A stretch of 64,000 bases of DNA. Source: Chloroflexi bacterium AL-N1. Lineage in GTDB: Bacteria; Chloroflexota; Chloroflexia; Chloroflexales; Roseiflexaceae. The DNA lies in NCBI GenBank assembly GCA_013122435.1, contig WYDT01000012.1:124001-188000 (forward strand), in the 5' to 3' direction. The notes under the pieces are model-generated. The model was not told where the DNA came from and searched no databases. It saw only the letters and a list, made by a program, of their open reading frames with translations. The position numbers and the translations under genes are program-made. This document shows positions 44,010 through 52,989 of the stretch, piece by piece. Position 1 is the stretch's first letter; every line of letters begins with the position of its first letter.

Positions 44010-44732
44010 ATGACCGACAAGGTCCGCGTATTGATTATTGATGATCACCCACTCTTTCGCCAGGGAATTCGCTGGAGTCTGGAAGAAGCTGGTGACATGT
44101 CCGTCGTCGGAGAGGCAGAAAATGGACAGGAGGCGATCAAACTTGCTGAACGCCTGCTCCCAGATGTTGTACTCATGGACATCAACTTGCCTGGCCTTAA
44201 TGGACTGGAGGTCGCACGGGTTATCAAACGACGCGATCCGCGCATCGGTATGATTGTGTTGAGTGTATATGAGGATGACGATCAACTTTTTCAGGCTATT
44301 AAAGTTGGTGCGGCTGCATACTCGTCCAAAGATGTCCATCCAGACGCACTCATCCGGATGATCCGTGAAGTGGGGCGGGGTCGCTATCTTATCAATGACA
44401 GTGTGCTGGCAAAACCACATGTAGCAACACGTGTGTTGCATCAGTTTCGCGAATTAGCGGCAACTGAAGACCAACAAGCCAATGTCTTGTTCGCACCACT
44501 TACTTCTCGTGAGATTGAGATTCTTGACTGTATTGCACGTGGTCTCTCAAACAAAGAAATTGCAAACGAATTATCTATTAGTGGACAAACGGTCAAAAAT
44601 CATATCACATCTATCCTCTCCAAGCTACAAGTCAATGACCGTACAATGGCTGTTATTTTTGCCATCCAAAAGGGATGGATCAAGATGGGATACGATGATA
44701 CTAATGGCTACTCAACCATAAACAAGACCTGA
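44010..44732 (+). CDS. NarL/DegU-type response regulator
   Basis: A 240-residue regulator. The receiver (VRVLIIDDHPLFRQGIRWSL, acidic pair Asp11-Asp12, phospho-acceptor Asp57 in VVLMDINLPGLNG, Lys in YSSKDV) is followed by a LuxR-type helix-turn-helix (LTSREIEILDCIARGLSNKE, IANELSISGQTVKNHITSI). Phosphorylation by the upstream DegS-like kinase should promote DNA binding. The receiver sequence is intact, unlike the degenerate one at 3765-6809. GGGAGGATAGTACC precedes the ATG at 44010. Targets are unknown. Confidence 0.93.
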   Translation: MTDKVRVLIIDDHPLFRQGIRWSLEEAGDMSVVGEAENGQEAIKLAERLLPDVVLMDINLPGLNGLEVARVIKRRDPRIGMIVLSVYEDDDQLFQAIKVGAAAYSSKDVHPDALIRMIREVGRGRYLINDSVLAKPHVATRVLHQFRELAATEDQQANVLFAPLTSREIEILDCIARGLSNKEIANELSISGQTVKNHITSILSKLQVNDRTMAVIFAIQKGWIKMGYDDTNGYSTINKT

Positions 44733-44765
44733 TGTCCAGTGAGACAAGATACCTGTAACGCTAAA

Positions 44766-44790
44766 ACGACCAAGCACTAAGCCTGGTCGT
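44766..44790. terminator. bidirectional terminator
   Basis: ACGACCA pairs with TGGTCGT, extendable past one mismatch by GC/GC, between the convergent response-regulator and binding-protein genes. Minus-strand transcripts meet TTTT immediately after; the plus strand has CCTTTTAC. Confidence 0.75.
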
Positions 44791-44813
44791 CCTTTTACAC
44801 TGTAACCTAATGC

Positions 44814-46523
44814 TTAATTCCCAGCACTATCCTGCACATACCAGCGTTCTATATTGTGAAAATAAAGCGGCGTACTGATATTGACCGGTCCATCTAGCGT
44901 TGTAACTTTTTCATTAAGTACGACAGGTATACGATCTGTCCACAGGAAGACATATGGTAATTCTTCAGCAATACGTTCCTGTGCTAGCCGAATTGCCTGA
45001 CCGCGCTGTTCCAGATCATATAGTTGATATGCCGCTGCCGCCTGGTTATCGTATGCAGCACTCTCAAATCCCCCAATATTCAAAACTGGACGTGTGTCTT
45101 CGATGCCTTGATTAATTTGTGAGCTATGGAAGAGTGCAAAATCATCTGGATCATAAAAGCGAAAGTCGGCAAAGTCCTGATCACCAGCACCGTTACTCCA
45201 ACTTCCCAGTAGCAGATCGAAATCATAAGGTGGCAGATACTTCGACTCAATGACGCTTTCAAAATCGGCGGGCTGCACGGTGATACTCATACCAATGGTT
45301 GCAGCAACATCAGCGATCACCTCAGCCGCGTCAACACGTCGCGGATCATCTCCGCGTACAAACAGAAACGCCTCCAGAGCTTCCCCATCACGTTCGCGTA
45401 TTTCCCCTTCAGAAGGTTCAACCCATTCAGCTTCATCGAGCAATGCGCCTGCAAGCTCCAGATCAGCCGTTTCTGTCACTGGTTGAACAAAATCTGCCCA
45501 TGAGCCCGGCACCACGCTGTTCGCAATAGGACGACCTTGACCATCGGTCACCTCATCAACCAGTTCAGGCCAATTAACTGCCTGTGCCAATGCCTGACGT
45601 ACCCGTCTATCGGCAAAGGGGCGGTCCGAACGTACATTGAAGGCCATAAAGTAATAGCCATTCTCAAAATATGACTCAGCCCGAAGTCCTGATACATCCT
45701 GGAATGTTGAGCGAGAGACGTCCCAGGGTGGTTCTGCTAATAACACCTGTTCATCGATTAACGCTTCAGCCAGCACCTCTGGGTCAGGTGCAACCACCAA
45801 CGCAACCCGATCAAGCAGCGGTTGCCCGCGAAAAAAGGCCGGGTTAGCCGTAAACTCGGTCGACTCATCTTCGCGACGATCAGCAAGTTGGAAGGGACCA
45901 GTTCCAACAGGAATGTCCCAGAAGTCTAACTCACTGATATCCGTATCTTCCAACAGATGCCGGGGCAGAATGGGGACAGTTAACCCACTAAGAATCGGAG
46001 CATACCTTTCTGTTAAAGATAGAACTACGGTGTTTGAGGCAGGGGCTGATACATCATTGATACGCTGAAAATCAGCCAGTAATGCGGTTGTCGGTGATAA
46101 CTCGCGTAGCGCATTGAGTGTATACGTAACATCATCTGCTGAAAAAGGAGTCCCGTCATGCCAAACGACATTGGAACGCAGGGTGAAGGTAATCAGGCGC
46201 CCATCAGCCGAGGCAAACCAATCCTCAGCAAGATCTGGTTGTGGGCGAAGTTGCGGATCGAGTTGCATCAGGCCATTGTAGAGCAACGAAATGGTATGTT
46301 CTTCACTACGTGAGCGTGGCTGCCACGGACGAAGGTTGGCAACATCATCAGCAACACCCACAGTAAGTGTTCCACCACGGGGTAACGGAGTCGCGGTTGG
46401 CGGAGCAGGCGTTGACGTTGCTTCTGGTGTTGAACCAACCGCACATCCAACGAGAAAACCCAATGTACATAATGCAAGTGCAGTACTTACAACAAAGAGC
46501 CGATAGTATGAGTAGTCATTCAT
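44814..46523 (-). CDS. family-5 ABC solute-binding lipoprotein (peptide/oligosaccharide type)
   Basis: A 569-residue lipoprotein (signal ALALCTLGFLVGC, lipobox VGC) with a Thr/Pro linker and an SBP_bac_5 domain: LRPWQPRSRSEEHTISLLYN, GRLITFTLRSNVVWHDGTPF, SADDVTYTLNALRELSP, VGTGPFQLADR and VRQALAQAVNWPELVDEV. Family 5 proteins bind oligopeptides, nickel, dipeptides or sugars for ABC importers. No permease or ATPase gene is adjacent, so it is an orphan or serves a distant importer. The stop is 24 bases from the terminator shared with the response regulator gene. Confidence 0.9.
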   Translation of the reverse strand: MNDYSYYRLFVVSTALALCTLGFLVGCAVGSTPEATSTPAPPTATPLPRGGTLTVGVADDVANLRPWQPRSRSEEHTISLLYNGLMQLDPQLRPQPDLAEDWFASADGRLITFTLRSNVVWHDGTPFSADDVTYTLNALRELSPTTALLADFQRINDVSAPASNTVVLSLTERYAPILSGLTVPILPRHLLEDTDISELDFWDIPVGTGPFQLADRREDESTEFTANPAFFRGQPLLDRVALVVAPDPEVLAEALIDEQVLLAEPPWDVSRSTFQDVSGLRAESYFENGYYFMAFNVRSDRPFADRRVRQALAQAVNWPELVDEVTDGQGRPIANSVVPGSWADFVQPVTETADLELAGALLDEAEWVEPSEGEIRERDGEALEAFLFVRGDDPRRVDAAEVIADVAATIGMSITVQPADFESVIESKYLPPYDFDLLLGSWSNGAGDQDFADFRFYDPDDFALFHSSQINQGIEDTRPVLNIGGFESAAYDNQAAAAYQLYDLEQRGQAIRLAQERIAEELPYVFLWTDRIPVVLNEKVTTLDGPVNISTPLYFHNIERWYVQDSAGN

Positions 46524-47046
46524 AGTCCACGATTATACCACGGACTACAGCCATATTAGTCGATAAGAGCCATAGTATCTTGAGACATAAACCGTTTACA
46601 TCTACATCTATTTCACGGTTTTAGCAGGGGTTGGTACGCCACCTGGCATGTAAACTCATACGATACTCCGGCAAAGTCAGCATGCTTTAGTACCAAGTAT
46701 CTCTATTTTATAACGATTCCGACACGAATATGATCATGTGTACCAACATCATTAAAACAGCAGCAATCGTTATCGAATAATATCACACGCACGATACGCT
46801 ATCCATACGCACGGCGTGATGGCTGTCATGCGGAATATCTGCACCATCAGTTGTTGGTCCAATGTTGTTGACACACCTTCTAAACTTTTGTGTTACAAAT
46901 CAATCTCCTCATACGTCATACTATATACAGAGGGAAGCAGTGCTACGTCCCCGCAACACGACCAGATGTACCGTAACCTTAAACCCGCAAGACCATTGTC
47001 TTAAGAATAGTAAACAACCATACCAACAGGCAGGAAGAATTCGATC
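46524..47046. other. long intergenic stretch without a supported gene
   Basis: Short open frames here show no domain, signal peptide or good ribosome site. The stretch separates the binding-protein gene from a degraded lipoprotein gene and shows no strong hairpin or promoter. Confidence 0.4.
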
Positions 47047-47736
47047 ATAAAGGTAAGATCCGCACACATACCAAGCCTACTCACCATTGCCACCGTGGTC
47101 ATCTTCGTATCCGCATGTGCTTCTGGAGTACCGACAGGGGCAGATACCAATCAAACGATATCAACGGAGGCAGATACCAATCAAGCGTTTTGGAATGCAC
47201 TCAAGATCCATGGATCTGAAGTCGAGGGTTATGCATCGCTCGATGAAATGGCAGCACAGGCTATGCTGTGGTATCGGCGAGTTTATCGACTTCGCTGAAA
47301 GCCGCAAGATTACAACCGACACGCCTGAAGATGTGGTGACCTATGCCGCAGCCACCCTCGCTATCAAGGAAGTGATTCGCGGCGACATCGCAGACGCTCA
47401 GTTACCCATTGAGTTCCCCCTCACCCAACCAGCCAATCAGGTCGAGGAAACCATCGCGAATCTGGCAACCCAACTGCCATCAGGAGACATGCTGCTCTTT
47501 CTCCGACACAAGGGTGGAGAAGAAAGTGGCCTCTACCGCTTAACAGCACGGGACTATAGTTCGAAACAGAAGCCAATGGCATTACAGCACCACTCGCAGA
47601 AGAAATTCTCACAGACCACGAATCAGGAGCAGTTCATGATGCACAGGACGATAATAACGCAGTAACTTCTCGATATACCGACGAACTCGCCACCATCACC
47701 TCATTCTCAGACCTGGTGAACCACGTTCGCAAATGA
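47047..47736 (+). pseudogene. degraded secreted lipoprotein gene, copy A
   Basis: Reading from 47047 gives a lipoprotein signal (KVRSAHIPSLLTIATVVIF, then VSACASG with lipobox VSAC), but the expected start codon is ATA. The frame runs to EVEGYASLDEMAAQA, then shifts by one near 47265-47280 to GEFIDFAESRKITTDTPED and VVTYAAATLAIKEVIRGDIA, then shifts back near 47555 to FETEANGITAPLAEEILTDH and ends at 47736. Two compensating frameshifts and a lost start make it a pseudogene. The core (IKEVIRG, LLFLRHKGG, GLYRLT) resembles the neighbour at 47910, so this may be an old tandem duplication of an unrecognised secreted family. Confidence 0.75.
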
Positions 47737-47909
47737 CACGTGAGTGAAGGTCTGCCACGAAGCATGGCAGTTACTGCGAAGGAATACTATACACCTGTTT
47801 CGTAAAGCGTAATATTCCCAGCACCTAGCCAGCAGGAGTCACGACGAGCCAAAGATCGCGGACAGAAAGACATTAGTATCTTAGCATAGAACTCACGAGG
47901 AGAACGCCC

Positions 47910-48625
47910 ATGAAACTCAGATTTATCATCCTACTCGTCTGTGTACTCGGACTAACCGCTGGTATTGCCTACCAACTATCAGCTATTCCTACCCAATCCA
48001 TCTGGTAGCTCACAAAACATGGAAACGTCTGACAACCCCATTACCACCCTTGCCAATTGGTCTATACTCGCATACACCACCGAAGAATTATATGATTCAG
48101 CAGCTGTGATTGTGCGTGGTAATGTTGTAGCCACCCGTAATCGAGTCCTGACGGAAACATTACAAGTCCATGGACTTACAGGGGACACCGCAGAACGCGC
48201 CAAGGACGTTCCCGAATACACCCTCGTGCTCGAAAAAGCATGCAAGAGCGCGGTATGGAAGGGGACCTGATGATCTGACACAGGAGCAGCAACAAGCAAT
48301 ACTAGCGGAAACGACCCTCGAAACGAAACCAATCCGCGAAGAGACTTCCCATGTAGCCCTCACCGATACTACCCTGAAAGTAACGGAAGTGTTGAAGGGT
48401 AATGTGAACAAAACTATTATGATCACACAACCCAGTGGAGAAATGCCACCACCCAGAAGTCCAGAAAGCACACGCACCATGAACATGGAATTTATCGGTA
48501 ATCCTCTGCTACAAACGGGTGATGAATTTATTCTCTTCCTGATACACCGCAAAAACGACACTCATATATCAACCACTCACTCCGACGCCTCTGCCTGGGG
48601 CTTGCGAACACCGCCGATACCCTAG
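47910..48625 (+). pseudogene. degraded secreted protein gene, copy B
   Basis: An ATG with GAGGAG upstream opens a signal peptide (MKLRFIILLVCVLGLTAGIA). The frame stops at 48008, but the next frame continues as NYQLFLPNPSGSSQNMETSD, then VIVRGNVVATRNRVLTETLQ up to VWKG. A second shift in a G run near 48265 leads to PDDLTQEQQQAILAETTLET, TLKVTEVLKGNVNKTIMI and GDEFILFLIHRKND. Each junction preserves sensible protein sequence, so one gene with two frameshifts is clear. The ending after 48550 also looks off-frame. The family is not recognised; the pattern TEVLKG plus ILFL is shared with copy A. Confidence 0.75.
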
Positions 48626-48734
48626 CCACCTCTTCCATTTCCAGTAACGACCACACAGTGTTGCTCAATCGTTCGGCATCGCCCTGACTGTCAGCAACCA
48701 GACGCAGATTATCAATGAACTTCTGGCTGGTCAT
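48528..48734 (-). CDS. possible small or truncated gene
   Basis: On the minus strand a 68-residue frame with GAGGAATA before the ATG begins MTSQKFIDNLRLVADSQGDA and RLSNTVWSLLEMEEVA, which reads like a genuine helical N-terminus. The rest (ASPRQRRRSEWLIYECRF) is unlike a folded domain and overlaps the end of the degraded gene on the other strand. It may be the remnant of a gene cut by the rearrangements here. No family recognised. Confidence 0.25.
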   Translation of the reverse strand: MTSQKFIDNLRLVADSQGDAERLSNTVWSLLEMEEVARVSAVFASPRQRRRSEWLIYECRFCGVSGRE

Positions 48735-48986
48735 TATTCCTCACCCCATTAAAATACACAAAATGACCAGAACCGGGGATCGTTACACTAGCTACCAATC
48801 CTATGTCATCACCATGCCACTACGCCCACGTGCATGTATGTTGCATCACCTCCCTGATATTGGTTGTTGTTCCATTATTGTTGACACAGCATCTTGTTTA
48901 GACTGTAACGATACCATTATTTGCTTTTCCTTTCAGTCATATCGCATCACTGCACTATAAGCCTGGATAATTTTAAAGCAGGTAGA

Positions 48987-49012
48987 ATATATTGGAAGCG
49001 CTTCCAATATAT
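48987..49012 (+). promoter_or_regulatory. 26-bp perfect palindrome, LacI-type operator (upstream site)
   Basis: The core TTGGAAGCGCTTCCAA is extended by ATATA-type flanks to a perfect 26-bp palindrome. The GCGC centre with GGAA/TTCC arms is the LacI-family operator shape. It lies 103 bases centre-to-centre from the second operator. Confidence 0.8.
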
Positions 49013-49065
49013 AACTGTTAACAAGCAAAATAGCTAAAATGAAACCAGATATTCACCTTCAAAGC

Positions 49066-49094
49066 TTGACAAATCGTATCAATTGCCCTATATT
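49066..49094 (+). promoter_or_regulatory. consensus promoter of the cellobiose-use operon
   Basis: TTGACA and TATATT are exactly 17 bases apart. The operator at 49092-49113 overlaps the last bases of the -10 and the start point. The leader to the LacI gene is about 160 bases. Confidence 0.85.
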
Positions 49095-49113
49095 TTGGGA
49101 GCGCTCCCAAAAT
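49092..49113 (+). promoter_or_regulatory. CelR/CebR-type operator box
   Basis: A 22-bp perfect palindrome contains TGGGAGCGCTCCCA, the exact 14-base box known for CelR and CebR, the cellobiose-responsive LacI repressors of actinobacteria. It overlaps the promoter -10, a repressing position. Confidence 0.88.
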
Positions 49114-49261
49114 CTAAAAAATGTTTTGCGGAAGGAATTGATACTCTATGCTATGGTCTCTCAAATGGCCATATTTCTTTCTGAAGAACCGTTGCTTTTT
49201 CAGATATACCAGTAGCGATCATACCCCTTCCTATTCAATATTTATGAGTTAGAACAACACC

Positions 49262-50317
49262 ATGCTTATGTCAACATCACTGACAATTGAACAGATCGCC
49301 GAAATCGCGAATGTGTCGCGCTCAACTGTTTCACGGGTTCTGAACAACCATCCGAGTGTTCGTCAACAGGTGCGTGATCGTGTGCTGCAGGTAATCCAAA
49401 AGTACAACTACACTCCTCAGGCCGCAGCACGTAGTTTAGCAAGTAGTCGTACGGATGTTATTGGTTTGCTTATACCACGGAGTGCTGCTTTTATTTTTGA
49501 TGATCCGTTCTTTCCCAACATTATCCAGGGTATCAGTGAGGCATGTTTAACCTACGGATACTTTCTAATGCTCTCTATGCTAACGGCTGATATGGAGCAA
49601 AGTTTTTACAACCGTATCTTACGTGGACGACACTTTGATGGTGTCATTATGCTTTCCAGTGATATCGACGACCCACTTTTGCCCTTACTTATAAAAGATC
49701 GGGTACCGCTCGTGTTGATTGGTAGCCATCCCTATTTTCAGGATGTCAATAGTGTCGATGTCGCTAACCGCGAGGGCGCCTACCATGCCGTCAAACATCT
49801 CGTTGCATTGGGACATCAACGTATTGCTACCGTTACTGGTTCACTACAGATGTCAGCCGCACAAGATCGCTTAAATGGCTATAAACAAGCGTTGCTTGAG
49901 TCAAATATTGGGATCGCTCCCAATCTTATCGTTGAAGGGCATTTTACGCAAGAGGGCGCCTACCATGCAACGAGAGAGTTACTTACACTTGCTAACAGTC
50001 CAACCGCTTTGTTCACCGCTAGCGATACGATGGCCATCGGTGCGTTGCACGCGATCCACGAGGCGCAACTCAAGGTGCCGGATGATATTGCATTGGTCAG
50101 TTTTGATGATCTACCATCATCGCTGTATACGACACCACCACTTACTACCATGCATCAGCCGATTGCCGAGATGGGAACTTCTGCCGTTGATATTCTGATC
50201 AAAAACCTGAAACATCCTGCAGATCACACACCACAGGCTGTGCGATTGCCTACCAGCCTGGTTATTCGTGACTCATGTGGTGCAAACACCCATAAAACCA
50301 TATATGAAAGGAGCTGA
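49262..50317 (+). CDS. LacI-family regulator, CelR/CebR-like by context
   Basis: A 351-residue LacI repressor. The helix-turn-helix is TIEQIAEIANVSRSTVSRVL with NNHPSVRQQVRDRVLQVIQK, then the hinge AARSLASSRTDVIGLLIP and the effector domain (ADMEQSFYNRILRGRHFDGV, LVLIGSHPYFQDVNSVDV, PDDIALVSFDDLPSSLYTTP). The CelR box at its own promoter and the cellobiose-type importer and beta-glucosidase downstream point to a cellobiose- or cello-oligosaccharide-released repressor, but the ligand is inferred. It is followed by the binding-protein gene after 123 bases. A second ATG at 49268 is an alternative start; no strong ribosome site is seen. Confidence 0.9.
   Translation: MLMSTSLTIEQIAEIANVSRSTVSRVLNNHPSVRQQVRDRVLQVIQKYNYTPQAAARSLASSRTDVIGLLIPRSAAFIFDDPFFPNIIQGISEACLTYGYFLMLSMLTADMEQSFYNRILRGRHFDGVIMLSSDIDDPLLPLLIKDRVPLVLIGSHPYFQDVNSVDVANREGAYHAVKHLVALGHQRIATVTGSLQMSAAQDRLNGYKQALLESNIGIAPNLIVEGHFTQEGAYHATRELLTLANSPTALFTASDTMAIGALHAIHEAQLKVPDDIALVSFDDLPSSLYTTPPLTTMHQPIAEMGTSAVDILIKNLKHPADHTPQAVRLPTSLVIRDSCGANTHKTIYERS
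49909..49922 (+). promoter_or_regulatory. possible intragenic operator inside the LacI gene
   Basis: TGGGATCGCTCCCA differs from the CelR/CebR box by one base and lies within the coding sequence. It could be an auxiliary site for looping; chance is possible. Confidence 0.35.
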
Positions 50318-50440
50318 AGACCACACTCAGTTAAAAGAAAACTACAATGGTATCTCTTGACTATCTGCAACCAGAAATAGTCCAGTCCATCAAACCAATC
50401 TTTTTCAATTTTGTGTTGCGACTTACAAAGGGGTAAATCT

Positions 50441-51904
50441 ATGTTGAAACAAATAACACCATTCCTAACAATGATGGCCATATCTGCCATTCTTGTCGCT
50501 GCCTGTGGCAGTACACCCACCACTGATACTACTGATACAGAAACCACTGCTTCATCCAATGACACCACTACTGATGCCGTCGAAGAAGGTACAGCAGCAG
50601 ATGATGCAGCTACCGAAACAGATGCCGCCGCTACAACTGGCAAAACAAACAACTATGATACAGCCAGTCAACAAATAACCATGTGGTTTATGCCTAATGG
50701 TGCACAACCTCTCCAATTCATGAAAAAAGAGGCCGATGCTTTTGCTGAGGCAAATCCTGATATTGGCATCGACTATCAACTCGTTGATTGGGGGAACGCA
50801 TTCACCCAAATCCAAACATCACTACAGGGCGGGTCAACTGCCTGTGTAGCGCAGCTTGGCACCACCTGGGTCCCAGGGTTTAGTGCAACTGAGGGATTAC
50901 GACCCTTTACAGATGAAGAAATTCAGACAATGGGTGGTGAAGAGGCCTTTGTGCCTGTATCGTGGGAATTGACCAGCTATGCCGACAGTGATGTTGTTTC
51001 TGCCATGCCGTGGTTTGTCGATGTGCGCGGTATTGCCTACCGGACAGATATCTTTGAGCAGGCTGGCATTGATCCTACCGAAGCATTTCAAGATCTTGAC
51101 TCCTTTGAAGCCGCACTTATGCAACTAAAAGAGGCCGATCTTGGTATCGCACCATTTGTGCATCCCGGACGTAACGACTGGAATGTCTGGCAAAACACTT
51201 CTCAGTTTATCTGGAATTATGGCGGCGATATTTTAACGACCGATAACACGCAAGCTATTTTTAATTCAGATGAATCAGTGAAAGCTGTTCAACAGTTTGC
51301 CAGTTTCTATGGTAAAGGGTTGACTTCACCAGATACATTGGAGTTGAACTCATCACAAACTGAGGCGCGTTTTGGCAATGGAGAAGCCGCAACTATCATT
51401 GCACCTTCCTACCTGATTAGTCAGGCAAATGCTCCCAAAGATAATGGTGGTTGGCAGAATGATGAGGCTCGTGCAAACTTTGCTTTTGCTGAGTTTCCAG
51501 CGGGTCCTGGTGGACAATTCACTTTCGTGGGTGGTAGTCAGTTAGCAATCTTCCGCGACTGCCCGCATCCTGAAGCTGCTATCAAATTTGTCGAGCATTT
51601 GACCAGCCTTGAGTCACAGGCACGCTATAGCTCAAATATCGGTATGTTGCCAGCATTGCGTGAGGCACAGAACGACGCAGCATTTGAAGACCCCCTGTAC
51701 GAGACCTTCAAGCAAGGGAGTGAAAAAGGTAAGTCAGCACCTGCCATTATTGAGTGGGGTGGTGTTGAGAATACCTTCCAAACTGAACTTCAAGGTATTT
51801 GGGAAGATGCGGCTGCATCACCAGACGCACCAATCGATGAGGCAACGATCAAAGCACGTCTGGATGCGGCGGCTGAAACCGTTGATGGTCTTTTAGGAAA
51901 CTAG
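50441..51904 (+). CDS. sugar (probably cello-oligosaccharide) binding lipoprotein
   Basis: A 487-residue family-1 binding lipoprotein (signal MLKQITPFLTMMAISAILVA, lipobox VAAC). A Thr/Asp/Ala-rich linker covers residues 22-70, then the bilobed domain: ITMWFMPNGAQPLQFMKKEA, LQGGSTACVAQLGTTWVPGF, AMPWFVDVRGIAYRTDIFEQ and FTFVGGSQLAIFRDCPHPEA. It captures sugar on the outside for the two permeases that follow. Position in the CelR-box operon with a GH1 enzyme supports cellobiose or longer cellodextrins. AAAGGGGTAAATCT precedes the ATG at 50441. Confidence 0.9.
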   Translation: MLKQITPFLTMMAISAILVAACGSTPTTDTTDTETTASSNDTTTDAVEEGTAADDAATETDAAATTGKTNNYDTASQQITMWFMPNGAQPLQFMKKEADAFAEANPDIGIDYQLVDWGNAFTQIQTSLQGGSTACVAQLGTTWVPGFSATEGLRPFTDEEIQTMGGEEAFVPVSWELTSYADSDVVSAMPWFVDVRGIAYRTDIFEQAGIDPTEAFQDLDSFEAALMQLKEADLGIAPFVHPGRNDWNVWQNTSQFIWNYGGDILTTDNTQAIFNSDESVKAVQQFASFYGKGLTSPDTLELNSSQTEARFGNGEAATIIAPSYLISQANAPKDNGGWQNDEARANFAFAEFPAGPGGQFTFVGGSQLAIFRDCPHPEAAIKFVEHLTSLESQARYSSNIGMLPALREAQNDAAFEDPLYETFKQGSEKGKSAPAIIEWGGVENTFQTELQGIWEDAAASPDAPIDEATIKARLDAAAETVDGLLGN

Positions 51905-51920
51905 GAACACATCATGTTGA

Positions 51921-51957
51921 GAGAGGTAATGTACGTATAAAGCATACATTGCCTCTC
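51921..51957 (+). promoter_or_regulatory. 13-bp stem-loop between binding-protein and permease genes
   Basis: GAGAGG-TAATGTA pairs with TACATT-GCCTCTC (13 pairs including one G-U; 11-base loop) without a following T run. This is the usual place for an RNA hairpin that protects the binding-protein message and reduces permease output. Confidence 0.7.
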
Positions 51958-51988
51958 CCAGAACACCAATTGACATTAGGAGTTGTCG

Positions 51989-52969
51989 ATGGCCGCTGAA
52001 AATATTTCAATGACGATACGTACACCATCCTTATTGCGGCGTATCTGGCAAAATCGTGTTGCATATCTCTTTATTGCTCCGGCCGTATGTATGATGCTGA
52101 TAGTGCATATTGCACCAACCTTACAGGCATTATACATGTCTTTGCTGGATCTGCGGCAGACGACACTGCGCCTGTATCTGCGTGCACCTTTTGTGGGATT
52201 TGAGCACTATCAGGACATCTTGGGGGGATTAATTTTTGGAACAGGGGGCGCAAACATTCGCGGATTGAGCCAGGCTGTCGACAACTCACTTTGGTTTACT
52301 CTCTGGTTGAATGTAGGTACGCTGTTTCTTGGACTGGTGCTGGCACTATTGCTCAACCGTCAGTTTATTGGTCGGGGTCTGGCACGATCACTCGTATTGC
52401 TGCCCTGGGTTATTCCCAGCTTTGTGACAGGTATTATTTGGCGCTACATCTGGCTGCAACAGGGAGGATTGGCCAATCGTATCCTGGTTGATTGGTTAAA
52501 CATTGTTGATCAACCAATTCAATGGCTCCTGCTCGAGAACACACGCTGGGCCCTTCTGATACCGGCTATCTGGCGTAATGTGCCATTTGCCGCGCTGTTG
52601 CTTCTGGCAGGTCTCCAGGTTATTCCAACCGATCTTTATGAAGCAGCACGTGTTGATGGTGCGAGTGGATGGCAGCGTTTTCGCTTTATTACACTTCCGT
52701 TTCTTAAACCGATTATTGGGCTACAAATTATGTTTGGGGTTGTTTTCAATCTATTTGGATTTGGTCCATACAACATTGCCACCTCAATGTTTGGGAGCAC
52801 GAACCATGGGACATATGCAGAACTGCTCATCCCAGCGATTGTGCGCCAAACATTTACTAACCAGCTTTATGGATATGGGGCGGCTGCTTCGGTACTCATG
52901 ATGGGTCTGGCAATGGGATTTGTAGCGTTATGGTACTGGGTATTCCGCGATGCACTGACGGCGCAGTAA
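51989..52969 (+). CDS. MalF/CebF-type sugar ABC permease
   Basis: A 326-residue permease with six or more helices (VAYLFIAPAVCMMLIVHIAP, NVGTLFLGLVLALLLN, LVLLPWVIPSFVTGIIWRYI) and the EAA loop QVIPTDLYEAARVDGASGWQ, followed by RFRFITLPFLKPIIGLQIMF. It pairs with the next permease and receives sugar from the upstream binding protein. TTAGGAGTTGTCG precedes the ATG at 51989. No ATPase gene is in the operon. Confidence 0.92.
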   Translation: MAAENISMTIRTPSLLRRIWQNRVAYLFIAPAVCMMLIVHIAPTLQALYMSLLDLRQTTLRLYLRAPFVGFEHYQDILGGLIFGTGGANIRGLSQAVDNSLWFTLWLNVGTLFLGLVLALLLNRQFIGRGLARSLVLLPWVIPSFVTGIIWRYIWLQQGGLANRILVDWLNIVDQPIQWLLLENTRWALLIPAIWRNVPFAALLLLAGLQVIPTDLYEAARVDGASGWQRFRFITLPFLKPIIGLQIMFGVVFNLFGFGPYNIATSMFGSTNHGTYAELLIPAIVRQTFTNQLYGYGAAASVLMMGLAMGFVALWYWVFRDALTAQ

Positions 52970-52989
52970 CGTCCCAGAGGAGATTTATT

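Noticed and set aside
49262..50317. Firm naming as CelR or CebR
   Set aside because: The operator and context fit, but protein identity cannot be settled without a phylogeny.
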